From positions 39,743,515 to 39,807,514 of the forward strand of contig CM055110.1 in NCBI GenBank assembly GCA_029204225.1: a DNA stretch of 64,000 bases, read 5' to 3'. How positions within the stretch are numbered: the first letter of the stretch is position 1; every line of letters begins with the position of its first letter. Source of the stretch: Diphasiastrum complanatum. Its lineage: Eukaryota > Streptophyta > Lycopodiopsida > Lycopodiales > Lycopodiaceae. The position numbers were made by a program, and so were the translations under genes. Below the pieces are notes generated by a model that saw nothing but the letters and a program-made list of their open reading frames with translations, ran no database searches and was not told the origin of the DNA. This document shows positions 1 through 11,192 of the stretch, piece by piece.

Positions 1-342
1 CACAAAATAAAAATTTTGTCGGTTTTGCAGAAGTCAACAACCTGCATTATATTTTTTACGTCTTTTTTTAAAAAAATATCTCGATTCCATTCCTAGACAA
101 TGTCGGTGTTCCCAAGCTTTCCCGAGTAGTGTTTGGAGCCATTTGTGAAATTTGTGCCTTTCAAAAATAGTCCGTTAGTCTCAAATTTTTGAGGGTTATT
201 TTGAGTCCCTCACTAAATGTTGAAATCAAATCTGAGTTATGGATGGATGAATACAAGATGGGCATTAAAATTTTGGCTACGAGTTGGGAATCAAGAGGAG
301 GAAGTGAACTCTTAAACTGCAAAACACTAATCCTAAACAATA

Positions 343-385
343 GACCCTGAACCCTAAACTCTAAATGCCAAACCCTAAATCCTAA
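343..385. repeat. Degenerate telomere-like CCCTAAA tract
   Basis: About five imperfect copies of the plant telomere heptamer (CCCTGAA, CCCTAAA, TCTAAAT, CCCTAAA, TCCTAAG) stand in a row. Such short interstitial tracts are common in plant genomes and do not by themselves indicate a chromosome end. Confidence 0.4.
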
Positions 386-739
386 GTTACTCATGTATGC
401 AATTGCACTTTATTATTTGACTAGTTGACATCAAATAAGAAGTCGATGCTTGTGAGTATACAAATTGTGGTCATCATATTTTTGTGATACATAGGTTTCT
501 TTATTCACTTGTGGATACGCAACTATTGTTGATAGAAAATGGAACTCAATGTGTTGATAGACAACAAATTTCAAAAGTGAGATCCATTTACCTTTTTCTC
601 ATCAATCATGGTATTACCCTCAGTGAATAGAGTATTTTGGTCGAATGTCTGTTGATTCTCTTTATAACCCTTCTTATATCGAGGCTTATACCGAGGACAA
701 ATGCTGGACTCGAGGCTCGAGCTTTCCGCTTTCCCTGCA

Positions 740-1107
740 TCTCATTTTAAATTCAATCTTTGTTTTCCAAAATAGAGGCTCAAAGAAATATTGGGCCCTC
801 TTTTTTTCTCACTCTGAGTTAACTAAAATAAGTTTTGAAGGTCTTGAAGAGTGAAAGTCTTCATTGGATTGAAATTTTTTTGGCTACATTAAGATCATGT
901 GTCCTTGATTTATTACACTAGGCTTAAGTGAAGCCTATTGAGGTGTGAGTAACCCATGGTAAACCCAAGGTGAACTGCCACATAGGACAATTAATGAACT
1001 AATTAATCCTAATTAGCAAACACATTTAGGTAAGGAAGAGGCTCTTTTTTAGTTTAAAAATGGCCCTAATGGAAGAGGCTCTTTTTGAGTTTAAAAAGGG
1101 CCCTAAT
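740..1107 (+). repeat. Dispersed GGGCCC-hairpin repeat, copy 1
   Basis: This stretch aligns by eye with 22700-23036 in the same orientation. Shared blocks include CAAAGAAATATTGGGCCC, TAACCCATGGTAAACCC, GCCACATAGGAC and the terminal AAAAGGGCCCTAAT. Both copies lose similarity directly after CCTAAT, which suggests a true element end. In this copy the terminal 37-bp unit (GGAAGAGGCTCTTTTT...GGCCCTAAT) is tandemly duplicated at 1034-1070 and 1071-1107. Confidence 0.6.
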
Positions 1108-2054
1108 ATATTTTTTGTCTATTCCAATCTTTGAAATTTATGTTGAGATCGCTAGATCCTTAAATTTCTTGATAATTCTGTTTCGCTCTGGTGTTTTATA
1201 TTGGATTTATCTTGAATGTTTGTTGTAGAGACTACACAAGAAATTAGTTACCTTGTTTCAATTGTGTAATGTGCTCGTTTAAGTGTTTTAGCTCTAGTAA
1301 GAATATGCTCATGAAAATTGGAGATTGACCACCTCCAATTATGATCAGTAGACCTAGTTGAAGATCTACTTAGTTCAGGTCTTTTTTTTGCAGATCTCAG
1401 AATCAAAGCGTTGATGCAACATAACATAAAATTAAAAATCACAAAATAAAAATAAACTATTGTGGAAAGATAGAGTTTCAAAAACAATAAGCTGTAAAGG
1501 TGTAACAATGAGTAGTATATAAATACTAGGTCAATCTAGCAACTCTTTAAGACGGATATATGTTATATATCTATATATTGAGTATCATTCAAATCTCATT
1601 TTTTTTTCTTCTTTAAGTTAAAAGAATTTTGGTCAAACTTGTTGGCATGGCACTAAAAAGTGAGGTTAGATAGATATGGCCATATGCAAGCAACAGTGGA
1701 AATTCACCTTACCCATGAATGATATTGATCTACCACAAGGCCCTACACGTCTACCTGATCTTAATCACAAAACCAAACTTTAAAGGAGGAAGAATCAACA
1801 ACAAAACACATTCATACATCAGTACTCGAACTTAATCCATGAAAATGGAGCATAGATGGAAATGCAAATAGAAGGATCTTCAATTAACAATGCAACAACA
1901 TTTTAGTATAGTATCACATGCTTGGAAACTTGTGGCTGAGGCCTCTATGTATACCCACGAGCTGGTGAATCTAATTCTAACATGATTTGGATTCCACCTC
2001 TTACAATTGAGTGAATCCCATTTCATAAAGATTTGGGTTCCACCTCTTACATGA

Positions 2055-2223
2055 TAATAGGAGGTCTCTTTATTAAAAACATAATTTAAGTTGAGAGAGT
2101 CTAAGTTACTAGCTCCCACATGATTTTCCATGTCTAGGGAATTACCATGGGGCTCACAAAATATACATCTCAGTCTAGCACTAATAATTCTCGTGCTCTC
2201 AGACTCGGCTCTCAAATTCATCT
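2055..2223 (+). repeat. Fragment related to the LTR-like repeat at 35330-35440
   Basis: Blocks such as CTAGCTCCCACATG, GGGGCTCACA, CTAATAATTCTCG and TCGGCTCTCAA recur in the same order at 35330-35437, the downstream flank of E4. Divergence is high, so this is an old shared repeat and not a recent duplication. Confidence 0.5.
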
Positions 2224-2412
2224 CTGTTGGAAGCCCTTTTTAGTGAAGAGGTTCGACATTGACACCTCGGGGCATGGCATCAGCTAACAGAGACATTAAG
2301 AATATGTATGGGATAATTGCTGCAACCAACACAAGATAGTTTTAGAAAATACAACCCTATAGAATTAATGAGTGCAAGAAATAAATTCAAATAAATGAGT
2401 TTAGAGTTTAGG

Positions 2413-2476
2413 GTCATTCCTTACATTCAACCATAGATAAATAAGTCATTCCTTACATTCAACCATAGATAAATAA
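2413..2476. repeat. Perfect 32-bp tandem duplication
   Basis: A unit beginning GTCATTCCTTACATTC at 2413 is repeated exactly from 2445. Two copies only, noncoding. Confidence 0.9.
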
Positions 2477-3629
2477 ATTACATTACACCATAATAATCAC
2501 AAATACTAAAATTACATGTTGTGTGAGTCAATACATGTGAGTAATTACACTTTAAAACAAACAAATTAAATATTCCTACATGGCTTAGGGCCAAATACAA
2601 TTCAATTACATAACTAGTCAGGGTTCAAGAATACATATAAACTAGTTACATCACTATGACCTTGACAAATGTACGAATCAAAATGATAGATCTAAAAATA
2701 TGTACATAAGTGTTTGTAAACATGGAAAGGCTAGCTATAGAGCTAAAACACTAGCTAGATCTATCTGATCCATCCACATCATGTTTGTCAGATGGGGCTT
2801 GTTGTTCACATGCATCAAACATGAATTAGTCTTCTAATAAATGTATTGGGAGTGGGAGAGAATAGCGACTTTAAAGAACATAAAATGTATTTGATGTCGT
2901 ACCTGAGGAGCAGCATCCGAGTTTATCTGCATGCCCTGTCTCTCCAATAACTCGAGTATTGCCTATGTACTGTTGCCATATGCATACATATACTCGTCAT
3001 GCGAAGGAGACCCCATAGCAGATCATTGCACAAACATTGCAGATTTTGATAATATAAAAAGAGCATTTTATTCTAAGGTGTCAAACAAAAACTCCCAAAA
3101 AGAAAATCAATAGTCATTAGAGGTGTTTTGAGCTCCAAAAAGACCCTTTAAGAATTCTGCAAGATGTAGTTTATATTATTAAAATATTATAACACTAATA
3201 CTTTTGACTTGCCATAACTTTTTGATCATAGCTCAAAAGTATGTCATCTAACATATCATTGGAAAGCTCTTGTTGAGCGCTTTCCAATGCACCAAACTTT
3301 GCTAAATTCGGACTTACCACTAAGAAGTTATGTCATTTTCAGTGTGGAATCAAAATGTGGACTCAAAAAGTTACGTTACGTAGATTTCAAATTTGAGTGT
3401 TTTGATTGGTCCATGTGTAAGAAAAAATTTGTGAAAAAATATAAAAAGAATCTTTACAAAGGGTCTTTTTTGGATTTAGAACTCCTCTAATGCAAATTCC
3501 ACTTAAGGGTTTAGGGTAGACTTATAAAGTGGGCTCAAAAATATCCCTCACCACCATTGCCCAAGTGAGAAGTCGGGCCCGTGGTTAGTAGTCGAACTCT
3601 AGCTACCTCTCGCTACTACTTGAAGCGAT

Positions 3630-4002
3630 CTAGATTATCTCGATTTTCTTCGCATACTTCCAGTCGACTTTCTCCACGTATGAGGGCCTACCACTACCAG
3701 ATCTCACTGCATCAGAGATCTTCGATTTGTGGAGGCTCATTGCAGATCCCACGCGGCTCCTCATCCATTTTTGTGCAAACTCCATTTCCTCGGATGGTAC
3801 TGGGAAGTCACTACACAGCTGATCAACGACATAATTCTTGCAATCATCACTAACATCGCGCCAGTCATGAAATATGTCTCGGGAAAAATATATATACATA
3901 AGCTCCCTCATGCACGTGATGACCCTCTTACCACGGGCATCCTTTATGTTGTGACCATTCATGTCTATGTCATACGACGGCTGGATGGTAGCTGGTGGAG
4001 AT
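3630..4002 (-). pseudogene. Transposase_24-like (Ptta/En/Spm) fragment, C-terminal part
   Basis: The minus-strand frame reads through a CMRELMYIYFSRD block, then WRDVSDDCKNYVVDQL, FPVPSEEMEFAQKW, and a lysine-rich tail around LHKSKIS. This order (a ...W..v....k..v...l...F..p....., then W......HKs.i) is the pattern I associate with the plant Transposase_24 domain of En/Spm-related transposons. The frame ends at 3630. On its N-terminal side the host reading stops at 4002, where the LTR of E1 begins; the first 27 or so residues of the open frame (4003-4085) are LTR sequence and not part of the protein. The rest of the gene resumes beyond the target-site duplication at 9506. Family assignment rests on the motif pattern only. 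Confidence 0.5.
3998..4002. repeat. Target-site duplication of E1 (GAGAT), left
   Basis: GAGAT directly precedes the TG of the LTR at 4003 and recurs directly after the CA of the other LTR, at 9506-9510. Confidence 0.9.
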
Positions 4003-5378
4003 TGTTGGTGTATGATGTGAAATGGTGGTCTGCGTGGTCTACGATTGATTGCGACTGCAGTAGAGTTGTGACAAAAGCATAACACGAGAGACGATTACGA
4101 TATAAACGATGTCTCTACCAACAGTAAGAAAAACAACTGTGAACACAATAATAACTGTGATTTCAAGAACGTGGATTGACTATGAAACAGAATCAAAATC
4201 TTGTTGTCCTTTTGGGTTATCAGAGTAGGAGTCGGAGACTACCGTAATAGTAGGATTGCAAAGCATTACGCATCCTGGACAGCCTTGTGATCCTCTGTCT
4301 CTGATAACCATATTTGTGTGTAAGAGAGTGAGAGAAACAATTGCATTCAATCAAGAACATAATAATTGACCAGTAGCAAATTTGTGTAAACGAGAGAATC
4401 GGAACACAATACAGTAGCGTTGATAAGCGCATATTCCTACTTACAAATTCTGAAACAATCGCTACAGTTTTAGCTCTTTATCTTTCTATGTGTATAAATC
4501 ACTAACTCTAAGGAGCTAGTTACTTAAGACCTTTTGGTCGTTTGATCACTCTGTCTATCTACAGATTGTTCAACTCACTACTCTCTATATTGCTCCTCTT
4601 CGCTCAGATACATATATATAGCTGTCAGAGTCTTTTGATTTATTGTAATTATAGTATACAAGATGATTAACAACCATTTAAACAAGATCCGTAGATCCGT
4701 TATCGGAGTGTCGTGAAGGAGGTGAAGTACAGAGTAATGTATCCTCCGTATGCATCGTAGTACAAGGATGTAGGCTGTGATGGTCGTAGTCTGTCCGTAG
4801 TCGTTTGAACAACTGCTAGTTGTTCATTCAGCAGGTGATCATTTGCTTCCTTCATTGGTAACCGTAAGTGATAACTTACGGAGCTAAATGATGAAATGGG
4901 TCAACTTTGTTGGGCTGATATCATAGGAACTTGCAAATCGTTGTCATTGGTCAACTCCGTTGATAATTATAAGTCGGTTGCTTATGTTTTTAGACAGTTG
5001 AGGAGAGTTGACTCTGTTCATGGCTTCCATCGTAGGAGATAGTAAGAAGGTCACTTGCGGTGGTCGACAGGAATTTACGTTCCGTTGCCATTGAAGATTT
5101 TGCAAGTGCTCGTAGATCGTAACCTACGGATTTTAACGACTCCTTGTGGTTTGTGGTTTGTTGCGGTTTGCGATTTCTTGCAGTTTGCGATTTGAGTCAT
5201 GCTTCTCCGTAAACGTTGATTTAATGGTGCTCTTCGGTCAGACCGTAATCTAGCAATGGCTTTGCGGTTCTGCCTGATTCAACTTTGCTTGTATTTTTGC
5301 AGACTGATTCAGATAGATGGAATTCTTGAGAGTAGAAGGAGGGCGAAGGGATGAGTAGGAGAAGATTAAACTCCAACA
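4003..5378 (-). repeat. 3' LTR of E1
   Basis: It starts TGTTGGTGTATGATGTG and ends ACTCCAACA, with a 6-bp terminal inverted repeat. It contains many CCGTA/TACGG motifs, including an 8-bp-stem hairpin CCGTAAGT-GATA-ACTTACGG at 4862-4881. A TATATATA stretch near 4611 matches the place of the TATA-like site in the other LTR. Confidence 0.92.
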
Positions 5379-5391
5379 CTTTTCCTTAAGC
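5379..5391 (-). other. Polypurine tract of E1
   Basis: On the minus strand the bases just upstream of the 3' LTR read GCTTAAGGAAAAG, a purine run in the expected position for plus-strand DNA priming. Confidence 0.6.
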
Positions 5392-5730
5392 TTTCTGCTA
5401 TGAATCTGGACTCAAGTTGAAATTTAACAATTCTACTAGAGTAGAATGTTTATCCCTTGATGGTTTTGTTAGAATGTCGGCCAACATAGTGTTTGTGTGA
5501 CAGTAACTTAGTGCAATGTCTTTGTTCTAAACCTTCTCTCTGAGAGAATGAAGTTGAACCTCTATATGTTTGGTCCTTGTGTGAGTTCGTCAGTTTAACG
5601 ACAAAGCTATACAACTTTGATTGTCGCACTGGAGTATAGTTGGACCAAACTGTGGAAATCTCAAATCCTGTAGTAGTCTTCTAAGCCATAAAATCTCTTT
5701 CACTGTTGACGTAGCTATGACATATTCAGA

Positions 5731-8068
5731 TTATGTGGAGGACAGAGAAATGCATTTGTGCTTTCTACTGTTCCATGAGATGGGTCCTTCTATGAGAAAA
5801 CAAATGTAGCTTGATGTGGATTTTCTGATATCCACGTCTCTTTCCCAATCTGACTCTGAATAAGTAATCAAAGAGAGTGCAGCTTTTATATTTCCGTTAT
5901 AACTCAAGGCATAGTACTTTGAAGCTTGAATGTACTTCAGAACTCGTTGTAGAGCTTTCCAGTGTTGTAGGCCTGGATTGGACATGAATTGCAATAGTGT
6001 GCTTATAGCATATGCTAAATCAGGTCGTGTGCAAATCATAGAGTACATGAGAGAACCTATGATAGACTAATAAAGGTACTTGCACATTACTGAGTGTAGC
6101 TTCTTCCTCAGATCAGATGGCACTTGTGCATAGTAGAGACATCCGAAAACATGCAGGTGTTTCAAACTTAGTTTGTAACCGTAGTAGGCTTCAAATGGTG
6201 TCTTGGAATCAACTACTTTAGTGCTAGAGTAATTTTGTAGATAGCAAGCCGTAGAGATAGCTTCTGCCCAAAAGGTTTGAGGCAAATGCTTATTTACTAT
6301 CATGGATCGTGCAGCTTGTAGTAAACTGGTGCTACACGCCACATGAAAATAGGTAGTCCTTCATCTCGTTTGACAAGAACTCTCCCCCTGAATCAGACTG
6401 TAGGGGCTTGATTTTCTGACCAGTTTGATTCTCAACGTATTGTTTGAAGTCTTTGAAGAAACGAAATGCTTCTGACTTGTTCTTTATGAACATAACTTTG
6501 AAAAATCGGGAGTGATCATCAATGAATGTGATAAAATATAGAGCTTGACCTAATGAAGGTACGCTCATAGGACCACATAAGTCACTGTGTATCAGTGACA
6601 AGATGGACTTTACCTTTTTGGCTTGTCCTCTAGGAAATCTCGTCCTAGGTTGTTTCCCTAGTAGACAATTTTCACAGATAGTCTGATTAGCTATGGTGAT
6701 AGCAATTATATTCATGTCCTTGACCATTTGATTGTGATGCATATACAAGATTGAACGCATGTTTAAATGACCTAATCTTTGATGCCATAAGTTAGCATCT
6801 GAACAACTCACAGAAAGTGCAACATCGGGACTCAGTATGTACAAATTTCCTTCTCTACAAACAGAGATGATTTTCTTTGAGTTCTCATCTAAAATAGTAC
6901 ATCGGTTGGCAGTGAACAAAGCTCTATAGCCCTGATCTGTGATCTTGCTAATAAATAAAAGGTTCTTTGTTAATTTGGGTACATAAATTACTCCATTAAG
7001 CTACCTAGTGATGCCATCATATAACTATAGTTGAATAGACCCTTGGCCTTCAACTTGATGTGAACTGGAGTCACCAAAGAAAATGTACTTTGATTCTGTA
7101 GCTGTGAGTATAGAGAAGAGGTCCTTGCATGGCGTCATGTGCTGAGAAGCACCTGGATCGAGATACCGTTGGATTGATCTTGTACCATCAACGTCTTCTC
7201 TTCATCTTGAGATCCTTTGACTGTGTCAGAGTTGCCTTCTTGGTGTTGTTGCATCTTCTTCTTTGCTTTATTGTACTTGAGGATGTGACAATCCTTGATG
7301 TCTTGGTTGGTCCTTTTGCAATATCTGCAAAATAGTTTGGACTTGGAAGATGAGTGACTATGTTGTTGTTGTTGTGGTTGTAATGCTGCTGGCTGTTCTG
7401 CCTTTGTCTTCTTATTCTTGAAGCCTTTCTATTTCTTGGATTGTTGCTTAGTTGAATAGAGTGCCATAAAATTGGTACTCGTAGATGTGGAAAAGCTTTT
7501 CCTCCTGACTTCTTCTTGCAACAAGCTTGCTGTCAATTTTTAGAGAGACAACGCAGGAGTATTCTCAGAAGCAATACTAAATTATTGTAGGAGGATGAAA
7601 GACTGGCAAGAAGAGACATGGTAGAGTCTTCTTTTGAGATAGGGGAACCTATTGCATCTAGTTGGTTCAACAATTGTTTGAACTCGTTTAGATCATCACT
7701 GACTGAGGTGCTTTCACTCATTTTGAGTGTCAGTACCTTCTTCCTCAAGAAGAGGTGAGTCGAGACATCTGAGGTCTCGTAGATGCTAGTGAGTGTATCT
7801 CATGCTTCTTTGGAAGTAGTGCAGTTGGATACATGAGCAATTTGAGTGTCTTTAAGGTTTAGAGATACAATGGCAAGAGCCTTGCCATCATTGGCATCCC
7901 AAGTTGGGACCTGTTCGAGTTTGCCGGTCTAGCTATAGAACTGTTTACATATCCCCATAACTCCTTTTCAATCAGGATCATCCTCATTTTGAACTTCCAC
8001 ATGTGGAAGTCATCTCCATTGAATTTATTGATCAAGCAGATCTCTGAGGTGCCTTCCATAGTGATCAA
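5731..8068 (-). pseudogene. E1 gag-protease-integrase-RNase H remnant, RT deleted
   Basis: Gag begins near 8056 with MEGTSEICLINKFNGDD and FHMWKFKM, and continues at 7533-7748. A zinc knuckle near 7305-7345 reads CRYCKRTNQDIKDC, with Gln in place of the usual His. The protease motif near 7150 reads LDPGASQHM, so the catalytic D-S/T-G has become D-P-G. The integrase region (6332-6919) keeps the WHQRLGH and CENCLLGK zinc-binding residues and the two aspartates (HSDLCGP, SDSGGEF), but the following PQQNGVAER block with the third acidic residue is lost. After VFGCLYYAQV (6067-6342) the reading jumps to MYSMICTRPDLAYAIS (5731-6048), so the whole RT palm is deleted, leaving the RT-RNase H connection and part of RNase H. 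Such a copy could move only in trans. Confidence 0.85.
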
Positions 8069-8139
8069 AATGTGTGCACAAACAACTTAGAATAGCTTTT
8101 GGAAAAAGACTTTGGACTCTAGTAATCCACTAAATCAAA

Positions 8140-8151
8140 GCTCTGATACCA
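8140..8151 (-). other. Primer binding site of E1 (tRNA-iMet type)
   Basis: On the minus strand it reads TGGTATCAGAGC, the standard plant copia PBS complementary to the 3' end of initiator methionine tRNA. It lies four bases inside the 5' LTR boundary at 8156. Confidence 0.9.
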
Positions 8152-8155
8152 CTTC

Positions 8156-9505
8156 TGCTGGTGTATGATGTGAAATGGTGGTCTACGCGGTCTACGATTG
8201 ATTGCGACTGTAGCGGAGCCGTGATGGAAGCAGAACACGAGAGACGATTACGATGTAAACGATGTCTCTATCAATAGTAAGAAAAACAATTGTAAACACA
8301 GTAGTAACTATGATTTCAGAAATGTGGATTGACTAGGGAACGAAATCAAAAGCTTGTTGTCCTTTTGGGTTATCAAAGTAGGAGTCTGAGACTGTCGTAA
8401 TAGTAGGATTGCGAAGCATTAGGCGTCTTGGACAGCCATGTGATCCTCTGTCTTTGATAATCATGTTATGTGTGCAAGAGAGTGAGAGCAACAATTGCAT
8501 TCCATCAAGAACGTAATAATTAAACAGTAGCAAATTTGTGTAAATGAGAGAATCAGAACACAATACAGTAGCGCTAATAAGTGCGTATTCCTACTTATAG
8601 ATTTTGAAACAATGGCTACAATTCTAGCTCTCTCTCTTTCTATGTGTATAAATCACTATCTAAGGAGTTAGCTACTTAAGACCTTTTGGTCGTTTGATCA
8701 CTTTGTGTATCTACAGATTGTTCAACTCACTACTCTCTATCTCTCTCCTTCTCTTCGCTCAGATACATGTATATAGCTGTTAGAGTCTTTTAATTTATTG
8801 TAATTACAGTTTACAAGATGATTAACAGTCGTTTAAACAAGATTCATAGATCCATTATTAGAGCGTCGTGAAGGAGGTGAAGTACAAAGTAACGTATCCT
8901 CCATATGCATTGTAGTGCAAGGATGTAGGTCGTGATGGCCGTAGTCTGTCCACAGTCGTTTGAACAACTGCTGGTCGTTCGTTTAGCAGGTCATTGTTTG
9001 CTTCCTTCGTTGGTAACCGTAAGTGATAACTTACAGAGCTAAACGATGAGATGGGTCAACTTCGTTGGGCTGATATCACAACAACCTACAAATCGTTGTC
9101 GCTAGTCGACTTCGTTGATAACCGAAAGTCGGTTGCTTACGTTTTCAAACGGTTGAGGAGAGTTGACTCTGGTCATGGCTTCCATCGTAGGAGATCATAA
9201 GAAGGTCACTTGTGGTGGTCAACAAGATTTTACGTTCCGTTGCCATTGAAGATTCCTCAAGTGCTCGTAGATAGTAACCTATAGATTTTAACAACTCCTT
9301 GTGGATTGCGGTTTGTTGCGGTTTGCGGTTTGCAGTTTGAGTCGTGCTTTTCCATAAATGTTGATTTAACGGTGCCCTGGCAATGGCTTTGCGGTTCTGC
9401 CTGATTCGAGTTTGTGTGTATTTTTGTAGACTAACTCAGAGAAATGGAATTTTGGAGAGTAGAAGGAGGGCAAAGGGATGAGTAGGAGAAGATTAAACTC
9501 CAACA
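8156..9505 (-). repeat. 5' LTR of E1
   Basis: It aligns along its whole length with 4003-5378. It starts TGCTGGTGTATG (one change in the terminal inverted repeat) and ends CTCCAACA. Several short deletions relative to the 3' LTR are visible, for example near 9370. Confidence 0.92.
8766..8776 (-). promoter_or_regulatory. Possible TATA box in the 5' LTR of E1
   Basis: The minus strand reads GCTATATACATG about 730 bases from the 5' end of the LTR. The 3' LTR has a longer TATATATA at the same place. Composition is the only evidence. Confidence 0.35.
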
Positions 9506-9510
9506 GAGAT
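9506..9510. repeat. Target-site duplication of E1 (GAGAT), right
   Basis: Matches 3998-4002 exactly. Confidence 0.9.
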
Positions 9511-10078
9511 GTGGCCCTGGGAGTCTATGGGGGTGGCCTCAAGTATGGGAGCATCCCACCGATGGGAGAATACTAAGGATGTGGTGGGAGAATAGCCAGG
9601 GGGAGAGTACCGAGGGGAGAATATCTAGGGGGCACTGGAGGGGAGTGGCTTGACCCCATGGTAAAGTGTGACCCCACAGAGTATAGTCGAAAAGATAGGT
9701 GTACTCAAGGGCAGTCGATCTAGAAGTAGGGAAAATGTGAGGGGTGAAAGAGGGCGTTCCGAGAATCGCAGGTGTGAGAGATGGAGGAGTCACAGTATCG
9801 TGTGCCCTACATGTTGCCTCCTTACGCGGACGTACAAGACTCATGACCACATTAGGTGGATCATCGTCATCGCCACATCCTCCACAACAGGGGACACCGA
9901 GGTAGCTCCTCTTGTCCCGAGACTGTCGAGAGGAAGTAACGCCATGGGTGAGGGAGGGACCCTTGCCGGAGTGACCTTCACGGGAAGGGGAAGTATGTGT
10001 GTGGTCTACACAAGGTGTCACCTGAATCTCCTTGGAGGATGATGTATACCCAACTATTTTGCTAGAGTTATGAGCCAC
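9511..10078 (-). pseudogene. N-terminal, proline-rich part of the interrupted Transposase_24-like gene
   Basis: If E1 and one GAGAT copy are removed, the minus strand reads from here into the Transposase_24-like block at 3630-4002. Close to the junction the joined frame is proline-rich (YSPIGGMLPYLRPPP, then TPRATSPPAT across the junction) but has two in-frame stops. Farther upstream a different frame carries SRDKRSYLGVPCC, GDDDDPPNVV and RPRKEATCRAHD, typical of a low-complexity charged leader. At least one frameshift lies between these parts. I infer a decayed transposon gene; the N-terminal part has no recognised domain of its own. Confidence 0.4.
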
Positions 10079-10312
10079 TCGTCGAGCCCTCAGTCTTTCT
10101 TACAGCTTATCTTGCTGCGAGGAAGGCAACTGATCAAGGTAGCTGAGGATCATTCTCACTCATAGAGAAAAAGCAGGATGATCCGAAACTATGGCCTGAC
10201 CTCTGGCTAGGGGATGCATCGCCTGACATAATGGGCAAGGGAATTCGAATAAGAGAGAAAAATACTACAAGCAACCAATGAGAGTCTCAAAAATAGAACA
10301 AAAAAAATACCA
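10079..10312. other. Unassigned stretch
   Basis: No supported gene or element boundary between the transposase remnant and the microsatellite. Confidence 0.5.

Positions 10313-10400
<88 letters not shown>
10313..10400. repeat. (CT)n microsatellite
   Basis: About 88 bases of nearly pure CT dinucleotides with one CCC interruption near 10322. Confidence 0.97.
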
Positions 10401-10402
<2 letters not shown>

Positions 10403-10767
10403 GGGCTAGTATTATGACATGATGTCAAGACTTTTGTAATGACGAGAACGACGAAATTGACAAGAATGATTTATCATTACTAATAATTATATTCACATGC
10501 ATTCATTTTTAACTTTTACATTCATTGCAAGACTTTTATGTATATTGATTTATAGCTACAACGTCAATATCAATACATATATTGTCCGTTCTCGACCATT
10601 TCAAGTTCATAAAAAATGGAGTTTGCAGCTTCCATAAAACTGTGGAAAAATAAAAATGTCAAAACTATGAGAAAAAAATGAAGGGTGTATTTATTAATGG
10701 TTGGAATACTAATTATGATTCAAATTAAACCCCACTAAGGATTACACTCATTGGCCCTACAAGTGAC

Positions 10768-11192
10768 TCGTATGTAATGAGGGGGTGTCTCTTCTATGAC
10801 GACACCGAAGAAGACCACGGTGTGTAAGCACTTGGCTGTCCTTGAGTCTATCAGTTCATAGCATCGAAGAGAGAAAAGGATGCTGCTACTTTAAACTCAA
10901 TATTTCAAAGTGGTTACATGTCGTTCATCTAAATTCGAACAAGTATCAATGTCTAACAGAAGAAGATCTAGAATAGAGAAGACCTTCTTCTGTCAAATTA
11001 CATAGACACTTGCTTGAATCCTAATGATACTCATGTTGTGTTTTAGATTTATTGAGTTTGAAGTAGCCGCAACATTTTTCTCTCTTCGATGTGGTGAACT
11101 ATCAAGTTCAATAATGCCAAAACCTGCACACCATCGGCCCCTTCGGTGGCATCATATCTAGAAGAAATACCCAATCGGCACATACAACTTAA
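10768..11192. repeat. Long imperfect inverted repeat (foldback or MITE-like)
   Basis: The two halves are near reverse complements about a centre near 10980. Paired blocks include CATCGAAGAGAGAAAA (10863) with the reverse complement of TTTTTCTCTCTTCGATG (ending 11091), AACTCAATA with TATTGAGTT, CAAGTATCAATGTCTAACAG with CTGTCAAATTACATAGACAC, and outer blocks around ACACCGAAG/CTTCGGTGG. Arms are roughly 210 bases each with a short central spacer. No coding capacity. This is the shape of a foldback element, MITE or hairpin RNA precursor; the sequence does not distinguish them. Confidence 0.7.

Larger units (their letters stand above)
1..3580. other. Gene-free repeat-derived stretch
   Basis: No open frame here has a recognisable protein family. 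The stretch holds a degenerate CCCTAAA-like tract, an old copy of the GGGCCC-hairpin repeat, a 32-bp tandem duplication, a fragment of the LTR-like repeat that flanks E4, and a short inverted repeat near 3260. Everything else looks like decayed intergenic DNA. Confidence 0.6.
4003..9505 (-). mobile_element. E1: full-length, coding-dead Ty1/copia LTR retrotransposon
   Basis: Two direct long terminal repeats (4003-5378 and 8156-9505), a tRNA-iMet-type PBS next to the right LTR, a purine tract next to the left LTR, and a GAGAT target-site duplication define both ends. The element runs on the minus strand, so the right LTR is the 5' LTR. LTR ends are TGTTGG...CCAACA, with TGCTGG in the right copy. 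The internal part is only about 2.8 kb because the reverse-transcriptase domain is missing. LTRs differ in length (1376 versus 1350 bp) and carry many substitutions, so insertion is old compared with E4. Confidence 0.92.

Noticed and set aside
343-385. Chromosome end
   Set aside because: The telomere-like tract is about 40 bases, degenerate and internal.
9668-10042. A 124-codon plus-strand frame
   Set aside because: Antisense shadow of the decayed transposase leader; no motif.
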